Part shown: one piece after another, positions 38,311 through 51,342 of the stretch
Layout: each line of letters begins with the position of its first letter
Numbering within the stretch: position 1 is the first letter of the stretch
From: Formicarius rufipectus
Taxonomy: Eukaryota; Chordata; Aves; Passeriformes; Formicariidae
Length of the DNA stretch: 64,000 nt
Direction: 5' to 3'
Assembly: GCA_013399695.1 (NCBI GenBank)
Contig: VXAU01002298.1
Location: 248,001 to 312,000, forward strand
Notes under the pieces: generated by a model
Databases searched by the model: none
What the model was told of the DNA's origin: nothing
Seen by the model: only the letters and a program-made list of their open reading frames with translations
Made by a program: the position numbers and the translations under genes

Positions 38311-38730
38311 TAAGATATTTGTGACTTCCAGATATGAACCACACTGCTGTTTGGAAAGGGAGGTTACCTGAGCACAAAGACAAGCTGAGCAGAACAGCCT
38401 GAAGAAGGAGCAGCAAATGAACTCTGATCAGTCCAGCTCTGCAACAGGAAGAAATATATTTGTGTTAAAGTTTTGTAGGGGTAAACCTGACACATCCTTT
38501 CAGGAGGGGAAGATTTCTTGGCTCAAACACAGCAATGCTTCTGTGATTATGTGTTTTTGGGACACAAGAACAAGAATGGCTGTGTCTGACCACAGCAAAT
38601 CCCACTGAGCTCAGCCCCCTGCCTCCAGCAGAGGCCAAGAGTGGACATCCAGAAAGAATATAAATGTTGGAAATCACGTCACATTCCCAGCATATTCTGC
38701 AAGGCAGGGCTTTGCAAGGCATGAGTTATA

Positions 38731-38858
38731 ATCATAGAGACACAGAATGGGTTGGGTGGGATCTTCAAAATCATCCAGCTCCAACCCCCCTGCAATGGTC
38801 AGGGACACCTTCCAGAGACCAGGTTGCTCCAATCCCTGTCTTACCTGGCCTTGATATA
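38731..38858 (-). mobile_element. CR1 LINE, ~130-bp 3'-end fragment (antisense)
   Basis: Starts ATCATAGAGACACAGAATGG, then ATCATCCAGCTCCAACCCCC, AGGGACACCTTCCAGAGACC and CAGGTTGCTCCAATCCCTG, and fades after TGGCCTTGATATAAC. It belongs to a different CR1 subfamily from the copy at 37936-38196, so the two are separate insertions about 530 bp apart in the same orientation, not one broken element. Confidence 0.88.
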
Positions 38859-39296
38859 ACCTGGGTTACATCTGCATGTTTCAGATCCCAAATTGTACCC
38901 CGCCAGGGGCACAGCCACACATCCAGAGGTAAGCTGAGGATCTCCTCACCAAAAAGTGCCTGACACATGTAGTCTACAAGGTCTCAAATGCAATCAAGCT
39001 CTGAATCTATTTAAAATGCTTGCTAAAGTCACAAATTAACATAGCTAAATTTTATTCAAAGTAAACAGTGCTCCAAATGGCATCCTTAAATTAAAATGTC
39101 TGTGTAAAACAGGCTTGGCTTAGAAGAAACTATTTAGATTAATAGACTGTACCAAAAAAGCTTGTTAGTGTTTCTAATTTTGCCATATATATTAATCAGA
39201 GGTGACTGTTTTCTGAACTACCACAAGCACAATTCCATGCAAATTAGTTCAATTAAAATGAATTAATCAGCTATTTGTTATTCCTCTCCCTCCTTT

Positions 39297-39345
39297 NNNN
39301 NNNNNNNNNNNNNNNNNNNNNNNNNNNNNNNNNNNNNNNNNNNNN
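39297..39345. other. Assembly gap (49 N)
   Basis: A run of 49 N between a pyrimidine-rich left flank (CTCTCCCTCCTTT) and TTTTCAG on the right. The missing sequence is probably a pyrimidine-rich simple repeat. Confidence 0.98.
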
Positions 39346-42300
39346 TTTTCAGTCTAAGTTAGACACTAATCTTCTTGCTTTGGGTCAAAATGCATCAGTG
39401 GTGCTGCCACAAATTCTCTGATACTGAAACGAAAACAGGGATCTGGCTGGCTTCGACCTCTGTGCCACCTTAAGTAGCAAACAGAAAGCAATACTAACAA
39501 TAGAGAATGACAAAGCAAACTACCTATAATGTTTTGTATTGACCAAAAAAAGAAAAAAAAATAGGTACAGTTTAGTCCTAAATGAGCATATTTACTAGAT
39601 ATATAGAGGGACTGATATGGTAGTTACCCTCAAGAGTTGTCTCCAGAACAGGCTGCTAATCCTCAGAGGTACTTTGGCCAGGCTGTTTTCAAAGTACATC
39701 TACTACACCTATAGTCACTAAATATACCTATACTAGTAAATAAGGCTCAAGGAATGACAGATAATTGTCCACACTGTTCAATTCTCAGTTTGCATCCCAT
39801 TTATAGCCAGTAGCAACAAGCAGGCAATATTTGCAAATGGTGTGAGTGGAAGAAAATACTGCAAACTAGTCATAATAGGCAATTTGGATGTACTCACCCA
39901 CTTTTGGGAGGAAAGAAAGCAGATTGAAGCATTTGGATATGAATTTTTTCATGTTTTTTGGCTCCTGGGTTCAAAAACAAGTCCTGATCAATTTTATTTG
40001 TTCCACAGTTGCAGATAGTTCTGGATTTTTTGTTTGCTTGCTTGCTCTTGAGTTTTGTTTGTTTCTTTGTTTTCTGCCAAATTTTTGCACTTTTTGTTTC
40101 AATAACCCCAGGTATTTTTATAGAACTTTTCTGTAAGCAAAAACTGTGCCTATAAAAGTTTTTCCTGACACAATATTCAAGTGACTTTGTCATGCTCTGA
40201 AATGGCAAAGCTTTGCTAGCAGAACTTTTTAAATGTAGATGTGGCAATTGGAGTTCTGATTAGGTTCTGGCAGTTAATGAAAAAGAGACTACAGTGAACC
40301 CTTGTAAAGAGTCTGTAGGCTGGTTAAAGGGTGATTATGCCATTGTTCTATACAGCAATTACACCACAAAACACTGACTCAATCCTTCTCTAAACAGATG
40401 AGTTCATTGTGTGCTCATGCAAAGTCAACAAGTGTAGAATCTTAATTACATTTGGCAACCTGGACATTTTGGAGACTCAAAGACGTCTGGAAAAAGAAGT
40501 GTGGTTTATACTCCCTGGATATGTCTCATGCTGTAAAATGTGAAGATCATTATGGAGTAGCTATTATCTGTTGTGGATTTCTTTCAGTACAGAAAATATC
40601 CAAAAAAAAAAGAAAAGTGAGAATTTCAGAGGCAAGAATGTCCTCGTCAGAGACAGATGCCTTAAAAAGAAACAAAAGAACCCAAAAAAACCCAAAAGCA
40701 AAACAAAACTCCACAATTCTGAGCTGAACAAGTAAGTGATGGAACCTCTGCAAAGAATCTCAGTCCTGATGAAAACCAGCAAAAGGCTTTTTTTACATAG
40801 ACGTTAAAACTTTTTATTGCCTAAACCTTTGACTCAGTGACCTTGCCATAAATCTGGAAAAAAATAATTAAAGTGGGTGAAATCTGCGCAGGCAACATGA
40901 GGGGTCTTGAGGGTCTCACGGGGGTGGTCTCAGGGTGCAGCATAGAGACACAGGCTGATGATTCCTACAGTGGTTGACCTGCTGTATCAAAAATAAAATG
41001 TGTATTATTCTAAATTCACTCTCTGATGAAGTTAAAGACACCTCAAGACTTCCAAGGTGACTTGGCCTCTAAACAGGCCAGAGTATTAAAACTACTTGAT
41101 GTGTCTTATGACCGAAGAAGGAAACTGAACCTGAATTCATTTAGCACAGACCTGGTCCAACATGATTTCTGGACATTTTCAGACAGCAAATTAATCTTGT
41201 ACTCTCTTATTCCTGGCCATGACCATTTATCTAACACAGTTAAGCATTTATTCCTATTAATACAGTAATTCTGTACACGATCAGGCTATTTGAACTATTT
41301 TAGTACAACTTTATACAATATTATAGTCAAACACCTAATTTCTGACTTCTAAAATGCTAAATACAGATGAGAGATCTATACCTTGCTCCAAGAGGTCTAT
41401 CAGCAAGGGAGACTGGTTTACATTTTATGTGTCCAGTGCAGGTCCTTTCTACATGGCAGTGGAGATTTCCAAAGAAATTCCACAAATACAACTTCTTTTT
41501 GTAAGACACAAATTTGTACTATATTTCCAGACTCCTTTACAAGTGCTTTATCATTGTAGAGGAGGAAATTAATTCCAGTATTTTGTATATCAAACATGAC
41601 AAGTGCTAATAAGCTTGTCTGTTCACAACATTTTAGATTGCTTAGAAGTAGATTTTATTTAGAGAAACCAACACTTTGCTGGGAAAATTATTTGTACTAA
41701 CAGATGGTGGGATAGGTTTTGTTTCTTTCTCCTCTCCTTTCAGGCTCTGTATTGAGCATGACAGACATTTCAAGGCCAAAACCCCAAAGGTTTCACAAGC
41801 TCATATGAAATATTAGACTGAAGTAGGACCCAAATCAGGCAGAGCCCTGATCTGGAGGGTGGCCAGTGAAACAGCAGAAGTATAGATAAAATTCCGTATT
41901 GAGTAAGGTTGCTTTCCTGTGAACATGTGGAGTTTACAGAGATTTGGGCAGGTGTTGCTCCCACATTAACTTCTGGGTTGAATTCCACAGCAAAATAAGT
42001 GCCAGAGTGATTTGCCCCCTCCCCACACTGGTGCTGCATTTGGCCTGATACCCTCCCTGGGAGGTGCCCTTGGCCTTGGCCCTGCAGGGAGTGCTGGACC
42101 ATCTCCATCTGCATGGGCTCTTTTTAGTACCAGGGCTCCTGCATCCACAGGGCTTTTGGAAGTGCCTGCCCAAGCCCTGGGGAATACCACTGAAGATAAA
42201 AGATTATATCAGGGGTGCATTTGCTTTCTTTCTCTCCCCACAGAATAGTGACATCAGAAAAAGACTTGTTTTCACCTGCCTGTTGCATATTTGCACTTTG

Positions 42301-42876
42301 TGCCACTCTTATATAGCATTCCCTCTCCATATCTAAAGACATCATCTATTTAATTTTCTAAATCTCTCCTTCTGTGGAGCATGTAACGACAAATAAACTT
42401 CATGGCTTGGCCTAATCTGAATTGGATCTGTCACATCTGGTGAACCAGTTTACTGCAATTTTTGAAGAGCTTATTTTTGTCTTTGGAGATGTACAAACAG
42501 AGAAACGTGTGCAAATGGCGAATGGCAAAATGCCTGGTCTGATTAACACAGAGACACTGCATAGAAATTTCCCTGGTGAAACACAGCCAAGAGGTTCAAA
42601 ATTCAGTGAAACTGGGGAATATAAAAGCTCTTAGCACTCTATAATGCAGTGGAAAGCAATCAGTCTTTGTCAATACAGAAACACCTATTTAAGTAATTAG
42701 AATATTCAAAGGTAGGAGTTTTTTTGTTCCTTTTTTTGATCAAAAGAAGAAACAACTAAATAAGAATTCAGTACAAATCATCATCATCTTGCCAAACAGT
42801 GTGCCTCAACGGGAAATAAAACTGATAGAAAATATAAGAGCAGTGAGAAGATTTATACAAGTGAATATAAGATGGT

Positions 42877-42890
42877 GGGGGGGGGGGGNG
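42877..42890. repeat. Poly-G run with embedded N
   Basis: Twelve G, an N at 42889, then one more G. The N marks an unresolved homopolymer length. The open frame that runs across it (42789-42974) is therefore not meaningful. Confidence 0.95.
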
Positions 42891-45800
42891 AAGCACCAGA
42901 TGTCTGAAGCTTGCCAGAGAAACTGCCTCTCACACAGTCCTTTGCTAGAAATTATTTCCTCCATATCTTTTTAATATTTTCTCCATCCAGTGTTAACTTT
43001 TATTTTCCATCTTGCCTCTCCAGAAACTATTTAAATTTGTAAAAATCAGATAACCGTAGATTAAAACTTGATAGTTTATCATTAACTGTACTTATATTTT
43101 TTCCCTTTCTGACTAGTGAACTTCCTTCTGCCATTTCCAATCCCAATTGGTTTAGTTTCTTTGCTAGCTCTGTTTTTATTTTTTGCCTTTCAGGAATTAA
43201 ATTTCACACTGGTTCATGTTTGCTTTTATCTCAGTAGTCTACAGATTTCCCATGCTGTGGCCAGGAAGGCTGTAAAAGAATGGGTGGATGATATTACTGT
43301 ACAAGAAATATTTCAAAATAAAATCATGTTGACTCTCTGAGAGCCTGATCCATCCCACTGCTTTTTTAGTCAGCAAGGATTTCTCCATAGGCCTCAATTA
43401 GCCTTAGAAAACAGTCCCACATCCAGCCAGTGACTTCCAAAATCCTGAGTACAGAGAGATGCAAACTATTTATGACCGTTTAATTAGTAATTTCATATAT
43501 ACAGAATAAAAAGAGGGAATAAATGAAAATCAAACCAAATCAAATCTTGTTAACTAATAGTAAAAGAATCCAGATTTTTTGGTCTCCAAACTACTGTCTG
43601 CATGTTTATATTTTTCAAATCAAGTTTTTCAAAATACTCACATGAAATAACAGAACTATGCTCATGTTCTTTAGGGGTATGAGTGGCTGAGAGGGGAAAT
43701 GACTGCTGGTGAGTCAGTGTCAGAGCAAAGATAAAGAGTCTTTAATCCCTAATCCAGATTTTCCTGGCTATTTCTACCCATACTGCTTCAGCAAGTTATT
43801 TTTTGGCATTCAATTCGAATTACAAAGGAAGCACTTTGGGCACAAACCAGTAATTGAACAGAGTAAAATAAAGGGTTCTCTTCATTCAAGGGAGACTGCA
43901 AGCAACACAAAACAGACAATGAGCAGGCAATGTTAATTTATCAATTAGAACTAATGATTACATTGTGGGTAAAAAGAGAAATCCCAAGACCTAATGGGAG
44001 AAAAACTCAATAAATTAGTGCAAAGAGAACTTTGTGAGGGAGCTGACTCATCTGTATCCAACAGTTCTATAGTTCAAATTGCTAACTTGACCCTCTGTGA
44101 AGCTTTGTTGTCTTCCAGGACCTGATCATGCACCCTGCCTAATCCAACCTTTCTGAAAAGCTGTCTGGAATTAGGTGCTGTTATCTCACCGATGAAAACC
44201 CAACACCTACTTTGAGTCTCTGGCTTTTCCAAGTGTGGCTGATCAGGTTTATGACTGCTCAGTTCTCATTTGAAAAATTGTTTCCTAGCATGCTTCAGAA
44301 AGACAAGCACTTGCTAATTATGGGGGGAAAAACCCCAAACTAGAAAGCACTAAGTGGAAGAATTCTTCAAAAGTTTAGGAATTCTTATTAGAATTCTTCT
44401 GTCTTATTAGATCTGCCTAAAACCTTGTGCTAAAAGATGTAAAGTTCTTTTCAGCCTTTAGATGTCATTGGGAACTCTTGGAAGAAGGACCAAACTGAAT
44501 TGTCATGGATTTCCAAACCAAGTTTGAAGAGCTGGGTACATGAAGGTAGTTCAAACACTGTTTCTGGCACTCCTATTGTTTTTCTCTCTGACATTGAAAG
44601 AAGGTTTAAGAAAGCAGAGTGAGCAGGAAACTGCAAGTAGTGTTAATAGAAGTATATTAGATGCTGCCAAGGAGCCTCAGCACTAGCTGTGGACCTGAAC
44701 ATGGGAAGATAAATATTGATGTGTTTATAGGACCATCTATTGGTATAATCCCAGCATCTGACTTGGATGTAGGCAATGCTGTTCCACAGCAAGTCCTAGA
44801 AAGTCATCTAGACTTAAGTAAGTTATGCTCTTTACTAAATCTCGACAGCATCCTTGACCAGACAAATTATTTTATGGTCATGTGGTGAGCCAGATGAAAA
44901 TCTGAACCCTTGAAAACTAACCCCATCCCTTACACCCCATGCTTAATTAATTTTCAGGATCCATCTCCATCTTTGCCTGGAGCTGTACATTTTTTTATGC
45001 TGACACAGAAGCAGGGTGATGTGAACTTCCATCCAGTAAGTGAGCATGTAAGAAGAAGTACAGGAGTCCAAGTATTCTTAGGGAAACAGTAAGTCTTGAT
45101 TGTTTTTTTCCAATTCTGTTTAAAAAGGAAAATTACTAAGTTCTTTCACAAAATTCTAGGTTTGGGTTATCCGTTCAGCAAATAGTTGGCTTTCAGCAGA
45201 TGAAAAATGCTTAATTTTTCTTTTTTGATTGCATTTTGATAACAGGCTTAATAAGTTGTCTTTAAAAGCAGAAGAAAAATGAAATATCTATGAAAAATAC
45301 GGAGTTTCTGTGAAAGATTTTGTTGCATCAAAAGTTATTGTTTATAGAATCTAACCAATCAATAAAGAAATGTAAACAGTAAATTACCATGTGATAACAA
45401 ATTTAGCTGAAGAGTTAGATCACTAATAAAATGATATCTTTATCAAGAAAGTAGGAAAAAACCTCTTCAGTTATGTTTCTGAAGAACCAAGAAGTAGTGA
45501 TGATATTGAATTTTATCTGCAAAGCTTCCTCTTGGTGACCCCTTACAGGTTATATTTTCAGAACTCCTGCTGTGAACTTCTGATAAAATTGCTATTGTGT
45601 TTTGGGTTGCCACAACAGCACCTCACATTGAGCAGCCTTGCTCAGGGAAACGCTGAGATAGCAGCAATATTTAGACCCTAATATTGAAGATACTGAGCTT
45701 TGGGACAGGAGGAAAAAACCAGACAAGAGAGGCTAAAGAATTTAGCAATTAGATCTAATCATCCTATTTCCAACGGTGTTAAACCCCAGAGTCTTCTGAA

Positions 45801-45904
45801 AGATGTGTGGTAAAGGTAAAATAACACACTCCCTGGGAAAGCTGAATGTTAACCATTCTCTGTAGTTTTCCCTGGCTTTGAAACCAAATGTGTAATTGCA
45901 TTCG

Positions 45905-45920
45905 GTTTGTTTGTTTGTTT
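45905..45920. repeat. (GTTT)4 microsatellite
   Basis: Four perfect GTTT units. Short simple sequence. Confidence 0.9.
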
Positions 45921-46187
45921 GAAACTTAGTGCAGCAACATCTGCTGTGACTTTGATGTATCTGCTAGAATGTCAGAGGTGCTCAGGTCTCCCAAGGTAGG
46001 GTTTGGTTACGAAAAATATGATTATTTCCTAAGAAACAGGATGAAGTGCTGGCATAAATAATGAAGTAACTGCAGAACTGACAGCTTTGTGGCTCTCGGG
46101 GTCAGCTTGAATAACTATTTTAATAATCTCTCTGAAGCTCTTTAAATACAGACACGGAATATAAAAGTAGCATTAATGCCGTTAGCC

Positions 46188-46201
46188 TTTTTTTTTTTTT
46201 T
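46188..46201. repeat. Poly-T run
   Basis: Fourteen consecutive T. No flanking retro-element recognised. Confidence 0.9.
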
Positions 46202-49200
46202 AATCTCAAGAAAGAATCCCAGGGAAAAATTATGACCAGGATTATTACATTAGAACTTTTTATGTCAATTAGAATTTAAGGATCTCATCTGTTTTTTCTC
46301 ATCTCATCTTTTTGTCTTAGTAATATCATTCTGTACTTCGAGGGTTATAAACTGTGGAGCTTTAAATTTCTAAAAATCTATGCCATAGGTCGATTGTGGG
46401 AAGGGTGATACAACTTCTGAGAACAAGATAGGTTATAAACAAGTCACCATAGGAAAAAAGTGGCAGAGGAAGAGGAGCAAAGGGAAGGAAAAGTATCTCA
46501 GGACAGAACTATGCAATGAGTTATTGAGTTTCTGTTTCCTAGAGGCCTCTGCTGTTCACCAGGTACCTCAGGGAGGTATTGCTGTGAATTGTTGCTAATC
46601 TACCTCCCTTTTACTGTTGTGTTGATGAGTCCCTTAAGAAAGAGTAGATGAAGAAGAGTTTATGAACATAAAATTACCTTTCCATGATCAGACCCAGATC
46701 ACAGAGCCGATCTGTGTGCTGCCCATAAGAAATGGCTTTTCCCCGTTGCCTGACTGAAATATGGATTATTTATCCAAATAAATCACAGTGATAGCTATTC
46801 ATAAAAATGAAGCACATTTTTATTATTGATCTGTTTCCTGGAGGGGTGGCAAAACTGGTACTGAATGTTATTTGTTTCTGCTGTTTGCTACGTGATGTAA
46901 AATGTCATTTCTGCTACTTTATTTCATTTGTTCTAAACCTGCAGAGCTTTAAATCATGTAGACTCAAAATAGTATTTCATTTTTATGTAACACATAGAGG
47001 ACTTCAAAACTAAAGAACTCTCACATTCTTTTTTTCCCTAACAAAACAAATTAGTTTTATCACATATTATATAGAAAGTGTTATTTTGAAGAGAAAGTCT
47101 AGAGTAGGTAAGGATTCTCACAAAATATACAACAGTTTACCATAATTATGGTGCAGAAATCTCAAACAGTGCAGTGAGGTTATGAAGAAATATGGTGTCT
47201 GGAAGATGTCTGTTGAGAAAGGGTTTCTAGATGTAGAGACTCAAAGGACATATCAGAAGGGTCTAATTCTTTTCCAATAAGGTTTTGATGTCTTAAAATT
47301 CTGGCAATTCAGAACTTTCAACCTCAAAAATGCTTTGACAGTTAAATCAACTTCCAGCTGATAAATAAATGCCTATGGACCTAATGATTTCTTTTGCTGT
47401 ACAGATGAATCATACGTGCCAGGCAGAGCAGACCTCAGAAAACACTTGCATCATTTGTCTTATTTAATGCAGCAGCATAACAATATTTAATATTTTGGAT
47501 AGGGTAGACCATGGATTCCTTCTGTGCTTGTGCATGAAAACTGAAAGGAAAGTTTCCTTTTCCAAGTGCTGATTCTCTCTACTAGTCTAGAATAGTTTTC
47601 ATGCTTGCTATACCTAACCTAACTCAATCTCCCTTGCATAACTCTTGGACTATGGCATTCAGAGAGAAATCTGTTTGCAGAATCAAGAGCTCAGTTCTGC
47701 TCTTATTGCCAAGCTTTTATTATCTCAGTGGCAAAATACAGCACTTGGTACTCAGATGAACCTTCTCTGTACTTGCAATGCCTGATTGCTGATCCAGTTT
47801 TGCAGTAACAATAGACTCGCACTCTCAAAGAGCTTAAAATAGGATGCAGCTTCATTGGAGATACAGACTCATTGTGCACTGAAATTAGAGTATTAGCACT
47901 GATTGTATTGGCCCATTGGATGAAGTCTTTTGAGACTGGACTGATGAGTTTGGAACAATATTTAGTTGTCATCACTTGGATATATTATTGGTTTGCCAGA
48001 TGTCCAGGGAAGGCAGCGCCGTGGGCAATCAGCACGGCTTGGTATGGAACCTGGATTCTAGAAAACCCTACTGCTATTACTTGGTTATTGAATTTGCACT
48101 TCCACCATGTGCCTTTATTTGTGTAGCAAATCAACTGCTGATAAAATAGCTACAAAAGCCAGAGAAATGTGAATAAAACAAGTTCCTCAAGAAAATGTAC
48201 ATTAGATGCTTAGAAAGCACTGTGGGCTAAGAAGAAAGTCTCAGAAGAATGATATGTATTTATCATATAAAAAAAATCCAGATGTAACAAGAGAATGCAT
48301 GCAAATTCCCTTCTGGATTGATATATTTGTTAAGATATTCTTCATATTGTTGCATAGTCTCAAAATGAATAGTTTTTCTACAATATAACATGGGAATTGT
48401 GGTGAACAGCAAGACACTAAGACCTGAAGATGAGAAAAAAACTACTTATGGTAATAAAATCCAAATAAGACCAATGAGAAATCTGGAAGTATCGTCACCA
48501 AACTCTATTTTTTCAATACTAAATGAAGTTTAATGGTAATAAGCATAAGTTTTGTAGGTCGGAAAGGGAGCAATAGTGACAGCTTCATTCAGGCAAGATC
48601 CCCGGGCACCACTAGAGGCAGTTCATTGTTCAGTGGCTATTGGATTGGCCCCAAGAGGATGCAGAGCTGCTAAATGCATGACAAGCCAGACAGAAAATAA
48701 TATGACATAATTGTAATGCGTTATAAAGATCAGGCTTTTCTGATCTACTACACACACTCTCAGCCACATTTTCCAAAAAAGACCAGAGAGGGTTAGAAGG
48801 CACCTGTCACTTAGCAATGAAAATAATTATGGGCATAGAAACCTTCTCATAAGAAGGAAATGTAAAATTGCCATTAGCTACCTCTGTAAGCAGTTTAGCA
48901 ATTGGGAGCTCAATTAAAATGTTTGTGATTGGGAAATGGCGATGGAACTCTCAGTTCCATGATGCAATCACAAAGAGACAACCTTTTCTAAGGTGGGAAG
49001 TTTGGGGCTGATGGAAACAAGGAACATTTCACACAAAGCACCATTAAATGGTAAAACTAATTGCCCTAAACTGCAGTGAAAGAAAGTACTTAGAGACGGG
49101 AATGAGTTGCATTTCTGTATTGTCAGCAAAGATATTTAGCATCAATCAGCTCATCCCAAACAAAAAACCTGCCACTGGAGGAAATTAATTAATACTATGT

Positions 49201-49794
49201 TTGCTGCCATGGATCAGTCTTTTGCTGATGTTATAGAGTAGTCTGGGACCAGCAGAGGCAGAGAGATTACTTCACACCTGCTTTCCCTGAGGACTTCAAA
49301 AAGCATCTGTCACTACACAAGTGTTGTAGTTCACTGGACTGTATCTTAGTTTGGTTCAGGTCCAGTTAGGTGGTTCTGAGGCTCCAAAACAGACAAAATA
49401 ACAATGAGGTCCTGAAACCAATTGTTTCAGAGTGCCCTAGTACAAACTGATTTAAAGCCATGGGGCCTTTCTATTTATTGCCTCATTGGCCCAGTGGTAA
49501 GGATTTGAATGATGGTAGGGACTATGGCCTGTCACTTGCATTGATCTGACCCATTGCTGTCCAGGTGCCAGAAAGTTCCTTCTTTAGGACCTATTCCATC
49601 TGCACTCCTCTTTTGAAACACTCAGTGGTTTTCATTGTCACAATTATCTGTAAATGAAGTACTGCTGGAGAATGTCTTCATTTTAAGATCTTATTGCAAA
49701 TATTTCAAATTAACTAAGTAAAATGAACATTTTTGAGGGTCTTCCAAAAGAATACATAGAATAGGAATTCACTGTATGAAAAGAAGAAGAGAGA

Positions 49795-50163
49795 GAATTA
49801 TTAAGGCTGGGAAAGTCTTCTCAGAACACTTGAGTCCAACCATTAACATAACACTGCCAGGTCCACCACTAAACCACATCCCTAAGCCCCACATCTACAT
49901 GTTTTGTGAACACCTCAATGGACAGTGACTCCACCACTTCCCTAAGCAGTGTGTCCCAATGCTTGACCACCTTCTCAGTGAAGAAATATTCCCGAATATC
50001 TGATCTGAACCCCTCCTGACACAACTTGAGACTTCTTCCTCTTGGGCTGTTACTTCTTACCTGGGAGAAGAGCACGACTCCCACCTGGCTCCAACCTCCT
50101 TTCAGGAGATTTTAGAGAACAATAAGGTTCCCCCAAGTCACCTTTTCTCCAGGGTAAACGACG
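49795..50163 (-). mobile_element. CR1 LINE fragment, older subfamily (antisense)
   Basis: About 370 bp of CR1 in antisense: TATTAAGGCTGGGAAAGTC at the 3' end, then TGAGTCCAACCATTAACATA, CCACTAAACCACATCCCTAA, CACATCTACATGTTTTGTGA, CAATGCTTGACCACCTTCTC and CTTACCTGGGAGAAGAG, fading after CTCCAGGGTAAACGAC. A minus-strand frame at 49869-50084 keeps the ORF2 C-terminal tail (SDIREYFFTEKVVKHWDTL, SIEVFTKHVDVGLRDVV). The subfamily differs from the other CR1s in the window. Part of this copy is repeated exactly at 50781-50994 because the whole locus is duplicated in the assembly. Confidence 0.92.
49869..50084 (-). pseudogene. CR1 ORF2 C-terminal remnant
   Basis: A 71-codon frame on the minus strand encodes the tail of the CR1 reverse-transcriptase ORF, with REYFFTEKVVKHWDTLLREV readable. 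The reverse transcriptase catalytic core is missing through 5' truncation. The first half reappears at 50813-50915 in the duplicated copy, where it is cut off at the N at 50780. Confidence 0.85.
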
Positions 50164-50274
50164 ACTTCCTGTTGCTTTTCCTCTTCCTGTTAATAGTTCA
50201 ACTGATGGGATATTTGTGCACTTCAATTTTGCTGTTTAAAAAACCTGAAGAATATATTGAATGTGTCCCATGGT
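49950..50274 (+). repeat. Duplicated block A, copy 1 (assembly duplication)
   Basis: These 325 bp recur at 50781-51105 with a constant offset of 831 and no difference that I can see. The block ends exactly at a single N (50275). In the second copy the sequence continues past this point (GCTTCCTGACACAC...), so the first copy looks like the truncated end of a contig. Confidence 0.92.
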
Positions 50275-50275
50275 N
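50275..50275. other. Single-N contig junction
   Basis: One N joins duplicated block A directly to duplicated block B. In the complete copy 237 bp (51106-51342, including an N-run) lie between these blocks, so this N hides missing sequence. Confidence 0.95.
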
Positions 50276-50779
50276 CATAATGAAACCTTGTCTAACCTCC
50301 AAAATTATTAAACTGTTATCACACAGACTCTTAATTGTTCAATACTTGCAGAATCGTCTAGATTTTTGTTTAATATTAATTTTTTACTCATTTTACCATT
50401 TATTTATTCATATTTTGCCAGATTTATTTGACTATGTGCTCTGGATTGTGAAAATTTCCTCTCAGGAGGACTCCACTAACATTATATAATTTCTGAGTGA
50501 CATTCTTTTTTCTTCTTGTGATGAACTCCCCTTTGAGACAACAACAAAAAAAAGTTTTTCAAAACTCACTTTTGTTCATGGCAGTCAACATTTTTTATTA
50601 AATAGTTATTAAAATAAAACTAGTTATTGAACTTTCAGATGAAGCAAATAAGATCTTTTTGAGAAAGACAGAAAATTCTTAATCATGATAACTAACATTC
50701 AATAAAACTAATACTGCAATCTTTAAAAATTGGCAGTATCTTCCAGATAAGTATGAGAAATGATTGTGACACTCAATAC
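50276..50779 (+). repeat. Duplicated block B, copy 1 (assembly duplication)
   Basis: These 504 bp recur at 51343-51846 with a constant offset of 1067 and no visible difference. The block begins right after the N at 50275 and stops right before the N at 50780. The open frame 50172-50489 spans the first N and is an artefact of the join. Confidence 0.92.
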
Positions 50780-50780
50780 N
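50780..50780. other. Single-N contig junction
   Basis: One N where block B (copy 1) stops and block A (copy 2) starts. The flanking sequences are not adjacent in the intact copy of the locus. Confidence 0.95.
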
Positions 50781-51105
50781 TGTGTCCCAATGCTTGACCA
50801 CCTTCTCAGTGAAGAAATATTCCCGAATATCTGATCTGAACCCCTCCTGACACAACTTGAGACTTCTTCCTCTTGGGCTGTTACTTCTTACCTGGGAGAA
50901 GAGCACGACTCCCACCTGGCTCCAACCTCCTTTCAGGAGATTTTAGAGAACAATAAGGTTCCCCCAAGTCACCTTTTCTCCAGGGTAAACGACGACTTCC
51001 TGTTGCTTTTCCTCTTCCTGTTAATAGTTCAACTGATGGGATATTTGTGCACTTCAATTTTGCTGTTTAAAAAACCTGAAGAATATATTGAATGTGTCCC
51101 ATGGT
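50781..51105 (+). repeat. Duplicated block A, copy 2
   Basis: An exact-looking repeat of 49950-50274. It contains the 5'-side part of the antisense CR1 (to about 50994) and then unique sequence that runs on without a break into 51106. Confidence 0.92.
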
Positions 51106-51243
51106 GCTTCCTGACACACTTCCATCCTCCAAAATCTGCACAGAGGTCTCAGATCCTGTTTAAGACAATTTTTCTGGTAAGCTTGATCTTCTGGGTCTTA
51201 TTGGTATGGTATTTTAACAACCTTCTGGGAATAGCAGAGATTT

Positions 51244-51314
51244 TATATATATATATATATNNNNNNNNNNNNNNNNNNNNNNNNNNNNNNNNNNNNNNNN
51301 NNNTATATATATAT
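51244..51314. repeat. (TA)n microsatellite with 43-N gap
   Basis: TA dinucleotides on both sides of an N-run at 51261-51303. This repeat lies between blocks A and B in the intact copy and is the likely cause of the mis-assembly, since an unresolved TA array breaks contigs. Confidence 0.95.
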
Positions 51315-51342
51315 GACCCCAGAAAAATAAATAAATAAATAA

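Larger units (their letters stand above)
38859..49794. other. Gene-free unique stretch with two assembly gaps
   Basis: About 11 kb with no supported gene. It holds an N-run at 39297-39345, a G-run interrupted by an N at 42877-42890, a (GTTT)4 run at 45905-45920 and a T-run at 46188-46201. A locally GC-rich segment at 42008-42190 carries several overlapping open frames on both strands, as GC-rich DNA does by chance (stops are AT-rich). Exon-like pieces at about 44732-44819 and 44956-45091 do not join in frame. Confidence 0.5.

Noticed and set aside
41770..42345. Several overlapping open frames on both strands.
   Set aside because: They coincide with a local GC-rich patch, where stop codons are rarer. 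No family is recognised in any frame.
44732..45091. Two exon-like pieces (about 44732-44819 ending in a strong GTAAGT donor, and 44956-45091 flanked by TTTTCAG and GTAAGT).
   Set aside because: Joining them at these sites puts a stop codon early in the second piece, the first has only a weak acceptor, and neither peptide is recognisable.
50172..50489. 105-codon open frame on the plus strand.
   Set aside because: It runs across the N at 50275, which joins two sequences that are not adjacent in the intact copy of the locus.
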